Both the position numbers and the translations under genes were made by a program. This document shows, piece by piece, positions 50,320 to 57,530 of a stretch of DNA of 64,000 nucleotides. The stretch covers positions 186,001 through 250,000 of the forward strand of contig NZ_JAUEQY010000001.1 of NCBI RefSeq assembly GCF_030406325.1, read 5' to 3'. Source of the DNA: Actinomadura sp. DC4 (GTDB taxonomy: Bacteria > Actinomycetota > Actinomycetes > Streptosporangiales > Streptosporangiaceae). Below the pieces are notes generated by a model. That model saw only the letters and a program-made list of their open reading frames with translations. It was not told the origin of the DNA and searched no databases. Each line of letters starts with the position of its first letter. The stretch's first letter is position 1.

Positions 50320-51327
50320 TCATTCGCCCAGCGTGCGGGACGCTTCCAGCTCGGCACGGGTCGGCGGATCGGCGCCCTGACGCGAGCAGGTGATCGCGGC
50401 CGCGCGGGCCGCCTCGTCGAACACCGCGCCGAGCACCGCCGGCCCGGCGGACCGCAGTGCCTCCCGCCGCTCCGCGCCCAGCAGCCCGCGACGGCCGAGC
50501 CCGGCGAGAAGCGCGCTCATGTACGAGTCGCCGGCCCCGACCGTGTCGACGAGCTCGGCCGGATGCGCGGGCACGCGCAGCGGGGGACACCCGCGGCCGG
50601 TGACCACCGACCCGGCCGCGCCGTGCGTCACCGCCACGACGCCCACACCCGCCGACACCAGCTCGTCGGCGAACCCCTCGTGCCCGCGGCCCGGGCGCAG
50701 CCACGCCAGGTCCGCGTCGCTGACCTTGACCACGTCGGCGACGAGCAGCAGCGCCTCGACGCGCGCCCGCGCGTCGTGGACGCCGTCCATCACGGCGGGT
50801 CGGCAGTTGGGGTCGTAGGTGATCGTCGCCTCCTCGCGCAGCCGCCGGGCCAGCCCGGCGAGCACGTCCGCGCCCGGGGGCATGACCAGGGCGAGCGAGC
50901 CGATGTGGAGCGCGTCGAGGCCCTCCAGGTACGGTCCTTGCCCGGCCGCCTCCGCCTCGGTCCACTGCCAGTCGGCGGTCCCGGCGATCCGCAGGTCGAA
51001 GGAGGGCACGCCGTCGGCGCCGTGGTGGACGAAGGCGACGGACGAGGGTTCGGGCGCCTCGACGACGGCCTCGGTACCGATGCCGTTACGGACGAGATGG
51101 TCGAGGAGCGTACGGCCGAAGGGGTCCGCGCCGACGCGAGCGATCATCCGCGTGCCGACCCCGAGCCGCGCGAGCCCGACGGCGACATTGGCCGGACTCC
51201 CGCCGGGCAGGGGCCGGTAGACGCCGCCGGGCTCGGCGACGAGGTCGACGACACACTCCCCGGCGACCGCGACGACCGGCGTTTCATCGGCCGGTGCTTC
51301 ATCGGCCGGCGTTTCATCGGTCGGCAA
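50320..51327 (-). CDS. PfkB family sugar kinase (fructokinase-like)
   Basis: Sugar kinase of 335 aa. PfkB signatures: PLPGGSPANVAVGLARLGVG near the N-terminus, and VDTVGAGDSYMSALLAGLGR with the GAGD anion hole and catalytic Asp. The TTG start at 51327 has GAGGAG five bases upstream. The first 16 residues are an acidic repeat (DETPADEAPADETP) produced by a 15-bp tandem repeat in the DNA and absent from normal PfkB proteins. It follows the sugar transporter genes by 316 bases on the same strand, so it probably phosphorylates the imported sugar. Confidence 0.85.
   Translation of the reverse strand: MPTDETPADEAPADETPVVAVAGECVVDLVAEPGGVYRPLPGGSPANVAVGLARLGVGTRMIARVGADPFGRTLLDHLVRNGIGTEAVVEAPEPSSVAFVHHGADGVPSFDLRIAGTADWQWTEAEAAGQGPYLEGLDALHIGSLALVMPPGADVLAGLARRLREEATITYDPNCRPAVMDGVHDARARVEALLLVADVVKVSDADLAWLRPGRGHEGFADELVSAGVGVVAVTHGAAGSVVTGRGCPPLRVPAHPAELVDTVGAGDSYMSALLAGLGRRGLLGAERREALRSAGPAVLGAVFDEAARAAAITCSRQGADPPTRAELEASRTLGE
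51278..51322 (-). repeat. Three tandem 15-bp repeats at the 5' end of the kinase gene
   Basis: GGCGTTTCATCGGCC, GGTGCTTCATCGGCC and GGCGTTTCATCGGTC follow one another without a gap. In the minus-strand frame they encode the DETPA/DEAPA units. Length variation by slippage would stay in frame. Confidence 0.85.
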
Positions 51328-51643
51328 GGACGCTCCTCATCGCGGGACCGCCGACGCGACCCGGCTCCCGCCGCGCGCCGGCGGCCGGAGCCTCCCCGGC
51401 GACCGGTCGTTCATGGCTCGGCAACGATGCTCCTCACGACGTCGGGCCGGGGACACCGGCCGCATTCCCGCAGGGTAGCCGGGGTCCGCAGGTGGCGGGC
51501 CGGTCCGTGGCCGGCCGGTCGTCCGTAGGGTCCTGCCGGGCCGCGTACCTCTGGCCGGGGTCGGCCGGGGCGGGGGCGCGCCGGGGAGCGCGACGGCTCC
51601 CCGGCGGGCGGGGCGGTCGGGGCGGGTCGGTTCTCACCACGGG
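51328..51643. other. Intergenic region without a gene
   Basis: 316 very GC-rich bases between the ABC transporter and kinase genes on the minus strand. I see no gene, palindrome or clear promoter; short GGCCGG-rich inverted repeats at 51497-51526 may act as a weak terminator for the transporter operon. Confidence 0.35.
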
Positions 51644-52414
51644 TCAGGTGGAGTCGGGGATGTTGCCCGGCGCCGCGCCCGCCATGATCGCGACGGCCTC
51701 CGCCATGTCGACGTCTCCCGGGCGTACGACGGCCACGCGGCGGCCCAGGCGCTGGATGTGGACGCGGTCGGCGACGTCGAACACCGTCGGGATGTCGTGG
51801 CTGATCAGGATGACCGGCAGGCCCCGCTCCCGTACCTCGCGGATCAGGTCCAGGACCATGCCCGACTCCTTCACGCCCAGTGCGGCGGTCGGCTCGTCCA
51901 TGATGACCACGTGCCGCGCGAACGCCGCGCCGCGGGCCACCGCCACGCCCTGGCGCTGGCCGCCCGACAGGGTCTCGACCGACTGGTTCATCGAGTTGAT
52001 GCCGATCTTCAGGTCCTGCATGTGCGCGCTCGACTCGGCCTCCATCCGCTTGGTGTCGAGCAGCCGGAAGACCCGCCCGAGCACGCCCCTGCGGCGTACC
52101 TCGCGGCCGAGGAACAGGTTCGCGGCGATGTCCAGCGCGGGTGCGACCGCCAGGTCCTGGTACACCGTCTCGATGCCCGCCCGCCGGGCGTCCGCCGGGT
52201 TGTGGAAGTGCACCGGCCGGCCGTCCAGCAGGATCCGGCCCTCGTCCGGGATGAGGGCGCCCGAGAGCGCCTTGATCAGGCTGGACTTGCCAGCTCCGTT
52301 GTCGCCGATCACGGCCAGGATCTCGCCGGGCAGGAGTTCGAAGTCGACCCCGTTCAGGGCCGTGACGTGCCCGTACCGTTTGACGAGGCCGTACGCCTCC
52401 AGGACCGGGCTCAC
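51644..52414 (-). CDS. Sugar ABC transporter ATP-binding protein
   Basis: Single-domain ATPase of 256 aa powering sugar uptake. Walker A is VIGDNGAGKSSLIKAL, the Q-loop lies in TVYQDLAVAPALDIA, the signature is ETLSGGQRQGVAVARG, and Walker B is HVVIMDEPTAALG with ISHD after it. It matches the single-copy FrcA-type ATPases, not the duplicated RbsA/XylG type. The GTG start overlaps the permease stop (GTGA). Confidence 0.92.
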   Translation of the reverse strand: MSPVLEAYGLVKRYGHVTALNGVDFELLPGEILAVIGDNGAGKSSLIKALSGALIPDEGRILLDGRPVHFHNPADARRAGIETVYQDLAVAPALDIAANLFLGREVRRRGVLGRVFRLLDTKRMEAESSAHMQDLKIGINSMNQSVETLSGGQRQGVAVARGAAFARHVVIMDEPTAALGVKESGMVLDLIREVRERGLPVILISHDIPTVFDVADRVHIQRLGRRVAVVRPGDVDMAEAVAIMAGAAPGNIPDST

Positions 52415-53406
52415 GCGCGCCTCCTCCGGGCGATCTGGTCGACGCCGACGGCGAGGATGACCAGGATTCCGGTGATGAGCACCTGGTAGATCGAGGCGAC
52501 CCCCATGAGCTGCAGGCCGTTGCGGATCACGCCGACGATCAGCGCGCCGAACAGGACGCCGACGATGCTGCCCCGCCCGCCGAACAGGCTGACGCCGCCC
52601 AGTACGACCGCGGTGATGCTGTCGAGGTTGTCGGTCTGGCCGGCCTGCGGGTCGCCGACCGCCGTACGGCCGACGAGGAGCAGGCCCGCGACGCCGTACA
52701 CCGCGCCCGCGACCGTGTAAACCGTGATCAGCAGGCGCCGGGTCGAGATGCCGGTGAGCCGCGCCGCCTCGGGATTGTCCCCGACCGCGTACACGTGCCG
52801 GCCCGCGGCGGTGTGCCGCAGGACGTACCAGGCGATGAGGAACATCACGAGCATGACCACCGACCCGTACGTCACGTCGGTGTTGCCGAGCGGGAACGTC
52901 TGCCCGAGCGCCGTCAGCATCTTCGGCAGGCCGGTGACCGTCTGGTCCTTGGAGTAGATGTGGGTGAGGGCGAAGGCGATGTTCAGCGTGCCGAGGGTGA
53001 CGATGAACGCGGGCAGCCGCGCCATCGTCACCAGCGTGCCGTTCAGCGCGCCGAACGCCGCGCACACGCCGATGCCGAGCAGGATCGCCAGCGGCGCGGG
53101 CACGCCGCCGCCGACCGCGAGCCGGGTCATCACGATCGTGCCGAACGCCATCACCGCGCCGTTGGACAGGTCGATGCCGGCCGTGAGGATGACGACCGTC
53201 TGGCCGATGGCGAGGGTGCCGACCTCCATCACCTGCTGGACGACCAGCGAGAGGTTGCCGCCGGTCATGAACCGGTCGGTACGCAGCCAGAAGAACAGAC
53301 AGGCCAGGATCAGCGCCGCGAGGGGACCCACGGTCGGCAGGGCGGCGAAGCGGGTGATCTGCGAGGGCACGGTCCGTACGCCCGGCTCGGCGGCCGTCTC
53401 AGGCAT
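52411..53406 (-). CDS. Sugar ABC transporter permease (RbsC/FrcC type)
   Basis: Inner-membrane channel subunit of 331 aa with about 8-10 helices, including LAIGQTVVILTAGIDLSNGAVMA and the family loop SITAVVLGGVSLFGGRGSIVGVLFGAL. It starts four bases after the binding-protein gene and overlaps the ATPase gene, making one operon. Confidence 0.92.
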   Translation of the reverse strand: MPETAAEPGVRTVPSQITRFAALPTVGPLAALILACLFFWLRTDRFMTGGNLSLVVQQVMEVGTLAIGQTVVILTAGIDLSNGAVMAFGTIVMTRLAVGGGVPAPLAILLGIGVCAAFGALNGTLVTMARLPAFIVTLGTLNIAFALTHIYSKDQTVTGLPKMLTALGQTFPLGNTDVTYGSVVMLVMFLIAWYVLRHTAAGRHVYAVGDNPEAARLTGISTRRLLITVYTVAGAVYGVAGLLLVGRTAVGDPQAGQTDNLDSITAVVLGGVSLFGGRGSIVGVLFGALIVGVIRNGLQLMGVASIYQVLITGILVILAVGVDQIARRRRA

Positions 53407-53410
53407 CGGC

Positions 53411-54418
53411 TCAGCCCCAGCAGTTGCTCAGGCCGAACTGGACGTCCTTGGAGTCCAGCCCCGGCTGCGGCTTCGCGGTGATCAGGTTGACGCCCGTGTC
53501 GGTGTAGCCGCTGGCCTTCTTGCCGCCCTTGGCCCACGCGACGATGGAGTCCACGCCCTGCGCGGCCATCTTGAGCGGGTACTGCTGGGCGGTCGCCGCG
53601 ATCTGCCCGGACTGCACCGCCTTGACGCCGGTGCACCCGCCGTCGATCGAGACGATCATCGTCGTCTTGTCCTTGCCGGCCGCCTTCAGCGCGGTGTACG
53701 CGCCGAGCGCCGCGGGCTCGTTGATCGTGTAGACGAGGTTGATGCCGGGGTCCTTCTGGAGGCAGTTCTCCATGGCGGTCTGGCCCTTGGCCTGGTCGCC
53801 GGCGGTGTACTGCGTGCAGGAGATGCTCGGGTCGCCCTCCTTGATCCCGTACCCCTGCAGGAACCCGTTGTGCCGCAGCACGCCGACGGTGATCCCCGGG
53901 TTGAGGTCCAGCATCGCGATCTTGACCGGCTTGGCGCCCTCGACGCTCTTGGCGTACTTGCCGATGAGGATCCCGGCGGTGAGGTTGTTGGTCGCGAAGA
54001 GCGCGTCCGCCGAGTTCTGCGGGTCGGGCGGCGTGTCGAGCGCGATGACGTCGATGTTCTTGGCGCGGGCCTTGGCCAGGCTGGGCACGATCGCCTTGGT
54101 GTCGCTCGGCACGATCAGGATGCCCTTGACCCCGGCCGCGATCATGTTCTCCATCGCGGTGACCTGGCTGGCGTTGTCGCCGTCGAACTTGCCCGCCGCG
54201 GTCATCAGCTTGACGCCCTTGGCCTTGGCCTCCTTCTCCGCGCCCTCCTTCATCTTCACGAAGAACGGGTTGGTGTCGGTCTTGGTGATGAGGCCGATGG
54301 TGATGTCCTTGCTCGAACCCTTGGCTCCGCTGCCGCACCCGGCCGCGGCGAGCGACAGGGCCGCGACCGCCGCGAGGCATCCGGCGAGGCGGCCTGGTGT
54401 GGAGATCCCGTGCTTCAT
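53411..54418 (-). CDS. Sugar ABC transporter substrate-binding lipoprotein
   Basis: Extracellular binding protein of 335 aa. The signal ends at LAAAGCGSG, a lipobox with Cys as anchor. The periplasmic-binding-protein fold (type I) follows: DITIGLITKTDTNPFFVKMKEGAEKEAK, LIVPSDTKAIVPSLAKA, TMIVSIDGGCTGVKAVQSG. This is the ribose/fructose/galactose class. The ATG at 54418 has GGAG five bases upstream. Tandem LacI operators lie 67-91 bases before the start, so the operon should be induced by its sugar. Confidence 0.92.
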   Translation of the reverse strand: MKHGISTPGRLAGCLAAVAALSLAAAGCGSGAKGSSKDITIGLITKTDTNPFFVKMKEGAEKEAKAKGVKLMTAAGKFDGDNASQVTAMENMIAAGVKGILIVPSDTKAIVPSLAKARAKNIDVIALDTPPDPQNSADALFATNNLTAGILIGKYAKSVEGAKPVKIAMLDLNPGITVGVLRHNGFLQGYGIKEGDPSISCTQYTAGDQAKGQTAMENCLQKDPGINLVYTINEPAALGAYTALKAAGKDKTTMIVSIDGGCTGVKAVQSGQIAATAQQYPLKMAAQGVDSIVAWAKGGKKASGYTDTGVNLITAKPQPGLDSKDVQFGLSNCWG

Positions 54419-54484
54419 ACCGACTCCTCCGACAGCGCCGCCTGCGATGGGTACGGCGCGTGACTTGACAGTTGACGGCACCTG

Positions 54485-54509
54485 GGAAACGTTTTCAGGA
54501 AACGTTTCC
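54485..54509 (-). promoter_or_regulatory. Tandem LacI-family operators
   Basis: GGAAACGTTTTC (54485-54496) and the perfect palindrome GGAAACGTTTCC (54498-54509) are 13 bases apart, centred on the CG step typical of LacI/CcpA sites. They stand between the transporter operon and the divergent lacI-type gene, close to the transporter start. Confidence 0.8.
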
Positions 54510-54919
54510 CAGAACGTAGATCGCGAAAGCGGACCTGTCCAGGGGTGAACGCGCTTGAAAGATCTCGGCTCGCGGCGAGGGACGTCCGGGCGGCCGGAGA
54601 GGGCGCGAGCGGCCCCGGACCGGGCCGGGCGACGGCAGCGCCGAGGCGCGAACCCGCCGCCGGTGCCGCGCCACCGATCAGCCGCCGGCGGTGACGTGTG
54701 GCCGGTGATGTGTTCCCGATCGCGTGCGGTCGGCCGCGACCGGACGCGGGGCCGACATGGACCCGTGGCCGGTCGCGCGAAGCGCGGTCCGCGACCGGCG
54801 GTCCGCGAGCTTCACGGGGCGGGTCCTCAATGTGGGCGTGCCTTACGGGTGGCCAGGCGGTTTACCCGTTCCCACCCTGGTGCAGAATTGACCGGCCGGT
54901 CCGAGCGGGGGAGGGACGG
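54510..54919. other. Long spacer between the operators and the LacI gene
   Basis: About 410 GC-rich bases with no convincing gene on either strand; codon bias is poor and no ribosome site marks a start before 54910. It presumably holds the promoter and leader of the regulator gene. Confidence 0.4.
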
Positions 54920-55963
54920 ATGGCAGGCGACGGGGACAGTGCCCGGCGTACGGTCACGATGCGGGACGTCGCCCGGCAGGCCGGGGTCGGCCTCGCCACC
55001 GTCTCGCGGGTGATCAACGGCAAGCCCGGCGTGGCGCCCGAGCTCGTCCGGCGGGTCACCGAGACCGCCCGCGCCCTCGGGTACCGGCACGATCTCACCG
55101 CCAGCAGCCTCCGCCGTGCCGACCGGCGCACCGCCACGATCGCGCTGGTCCTGGAGGACGTCGCCAACCCCTTCTCCTCCGCCCTGCACCGCGCCGTCGA
55201 GGACGCCGCCCGCGAGGCGGACATCCTCGTCCTCGCGGGCAGCAGCGACGAGCACCCCGACCGCGAGCGCGAGCTCATCGACGCCTTCACCCTCCGCCGC
55301 GTCGACGGGCTGATCGTGCTGCCCACCGGTGGCGCGGACGAGCAGCTCGCCGCCGTACGCCGCCACGGCACGCCCATCGTCTGCGCCGACCGGCTCGTCG
55401 AGATCGACCGCGTCGACACCGTCACCGTCGACAACCGTGACGGCACCTGGGCGGCCGTCCGCCGCCTGAGATCCCGGGGGCACCGGCGGATCGCGTTCCT
55501 CGGCGACCAGGAGACGATCTGGACGGCGCGGCAGCGGTACGCCGGGTTCGCCGGAGAGCACGCCGAGGCGCGGGCGGAGATCGACGAGCGGCTCGTGCAC
55601 CGTGACCTGCACGGCGCCGAGGCCGCGCGCGAGGTCACCGCGCGGCTTCTCACCACGGCCCACCCGCCCACGGCGATCTTCGCCGCGCAGAACCTCCTCA
55701 CGATGGGGGCGCGGCGCGCGCTGCAGGATCTCGGGCTGCAGGACGGCGTCGCGCTCATCGGCTTCGACGACTTCCCGGTGGCCGACATGCTGGCCCCGGG
55801 GATCTCCGTCGTCTCCCAGGACGCCGCGCGGGTCGGGCGGACCGCCGCGCGGCTGCTGCTCGGCCGGGTGCGGGGCGGCGAGGACCAGCTGGCCGCCCGG
55901 CACTCGGTCGTGCCGACGAGGTACGTCGCGCGGGGCTCGGGAGAGATCCCGCCCGGTCAGTAG
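54920..55963 (+). CDS. LacI family transcriptional regulator
   Basis: Repressor of 347 aa. The HTH and hinge are TMRDVARQAGVGLATVSRVINGKPGVAPE (about 13-40), followed by the sugar-binding core (IALVLEDVANPFSSALHRAV, VDGLIVLPTGG, ALIGFDDFPVADMLAPGISVVSQ). The ATG at 54920 has GGGGGAGGG upstream. It is divergent from the sugar transporter operon, whose promoter carries two LacI-type sites, so it likely represses transporter and kinase genes until the sugar binds. Its 3' end overlaps the convergent aldehyde dehydrogenase gene by seven bases. Confidence 0.92.
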   Translation: MAGDGDSARRTVTMRDVARQAGVGLATVSRVINGKPGVAPELVRRVTETARALGYRHDLTASSLRRADRRTATIALVLEDVANPFSSALHRAVEDAAREADILVLAGSSDEHPDRERELIDAFTLRRVDGLIVLPTGGADEQLAAVRRHGTPIVCADRLVEIDRVDTVTVDNRDGTWAAVRRLRSRGHRRIAFLGDQETIWTARQRYAGFAGEHAEARAEIDERLVHRDLHGAEAAREVTARLLTTAHPPTAIFAAQNLLTMGARRALQDLGLQDGVALIGFDDFPVADMLAPGISVVSQDAARVGRTAARLLLGRVRGGEDQLAARHSVVPTRYVARGSGEIPPGQ

Positions 55964-57504
55964 TCGAGCTGGAAGGACAGGTCCGGCTCGATCGTGGCGA
56001 CGTCCATCTGCGCCTTCTGCAGCCGCCCGGAGTAGTCCCAGTTGAGCGACTGCCAGCGGGTGAACTGGTCCAGCACCCACTGCCCGGACTGACGGCTGCC
56101 GTTGCCGGACCGGCCGTTGCCGCCGAACGGCAGGTGCGCCTCGGCGCCGGAGGTCGAGTTGTTGACGCTGATCATCCCGGCCCCGATCCCGGAGCGGAAG
56201 GCGAACACCTTGGCCGGGTCGGTCGTGTAGATCGCCGACGACAGGCCGTACCCGGGCAGGTTCGCCAGCTCGATCGCCTCGTCCAGCGTGTCGTACGGCA
56301 GGACGCCCACGATCGGGCCGAACGTCTCCTGCAGGAACAGCTCGTCCTCCCGGCCCACTCCGTCGACGATCACCGGGTGGTAGTACAGGCCGCGCTCGGG
56401 ATCGCCGACGAAGCCCTCGCGCGGGTTGTCCGCGGTGATCCGGCCGACGCCGGTCGAGCCGTACGTCGGCAGGTCACCGATCCAGCCGAGGTACTTCTCG
56501 AAGGATTCGGCGAAGCGCTCGGACAGCATCGGGCCGAACACCACGTCCTCCGACGGGTCACCGACCCGGGCCGCGCGCGTCGCGGCGTCGAAGCGGCGGA
56601 TGAAGGCGCGGTGCATCGACTCGTGCACGATCACGGTGCCGAGCGAGGTGCAGCGCTGCCCGGCGGTGCCGAAGCCGGAGAACAGCGCGGCCTCGACCGC
56701 CAGGTCCAGGTCGGCGTCCTCGGTGACCACCATCGGGTTCTTGCCGCCGAGTTCGAGGCAGGGCGACTGGAGGTGCAGGCCGCACAGCGAGCCGATGCGC
56801 GAGCCGACGCGGGAGGAGCCGGTGAAGCCGACCTTGTCCACGACCCGCTCCACCAGCGCGTCCGACAGCCCGGCGAACGTGTCGGCGCCCTCGGCGAAGA
56901 CCAGGTTGAACACCCCGTCGGGCAGCCCGGCGTGCACGAACAGCTCGTGCAGCGCCTTCGCCGACGCGGCGGCGTACTCCGCGGGCTTCCACACGACGGC
57001 GTTGCCGCACAGCAGCGCCGGCACGACGTACCACGACGGCACGGCCACCGGGAAGTTGCCGGCCGTGATGATCATCGCGGTGCCGACCGGGACGCGGAAG
57101 GTGAACAGCTGCTTGTCCGGCATCTCCGACGGGACCGTCTGCCCGTACAGCCGCCGTCCCTCGCCGAGGAAGAAGTCGCAGGTGTCGATGATCTCCTGCA
57201 CCTCGCCGAGCGATTCCGCGTACGGCTTGCCGATCTCGCGGGTGACGAGCCGGGCGAGGCGCTCCTTGTTGCGCTCGACCAGGCGGCCGGCACTGGAGAT
57301 CACACGTCCGCGCACCGGTGGGGGCACGTCGGCCCACGCGCGCTGGGCCTCACTCGCCGTACGGCACGCGCCGACGATCTCGTGGGGCCGGGCGAGCCCG
57401 ACCTCGGCCACGACATCGGACAGGTCGGCCGGGTTGACGGAGTTCACGGTGTGGTCCGCGGCCGGGAACGGCCGGCCGCCCACCACCGACGTGACGGTCT
57501 GCAT
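55957..57504 (-). CDS. NAD(P)-dependent aldehyde dehydrogenase (succinate-semialdehyde type)
   Basis: Aldehyde dehydrogenase of 515 aa. The catalytic Glu is in LELGGKNPMVVTEDA and the nucleophile Cys in GFGTAGQRCTSLGTVIVHE; the nucleotide-binding stretch is IITAGNFPVAVPSWYVVPALLCGNAVVWKP. The best-known relatives oxidise succinate semialdehyde or aminoadipate semialdehyde; the substrate is not decided by sequence. It follows the FAD/Fe-S oxidase gene by 26 bases, which suggests a shared oxidation pathway. Confidence 0.88.
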   Translation of the reverse strand: MQTVTSVVGGRPFPAADHTVNSVNPADLSDVVAEVGLARPHEIVGACRTASEAQRAWADVPPPVRGRVISSAGRLVERNKERLARLVTREIGKPYAESLGEVQEIIDTCDFFLGEGRRLYGQTVPSEMPDKQLFTFRVPVGTAMIITAGNFPVAVPSWYVVPALLCGNAVVWKPAEYAAASAKALHELFVHAGLPDGVFNLVFAEGADTFAGLSDALVERVVDKVGFTGSSRVGSRIGSLCGLHLQSPCLELGGKNPMVVTEDADLDLAVEAALFSGFGTAGQRCTSLGTVIVHESMHRAFIRRFDAATRAARVGDPSEDVVFGPMLSERFAESFEKYLGWIGDLPTYGSTGVGRITADNPREGFVGDPERGLYYHPVIVDGVGREDELFLQETFGPIVGVLPYDTLDEAIELANLPGYGLSSAIYTTDPAKVFAFRSGIGAGMISVNNSTSGAEAHLPFGGNGRSGNGSRQSGQWVLDQFTRWQSLNWDYSGRLQKAQMDVATIEPDLSFQLDY

Positions 57505-57530
57505 CTGGGGTCCTCCTCAGGAAGCGTCCG

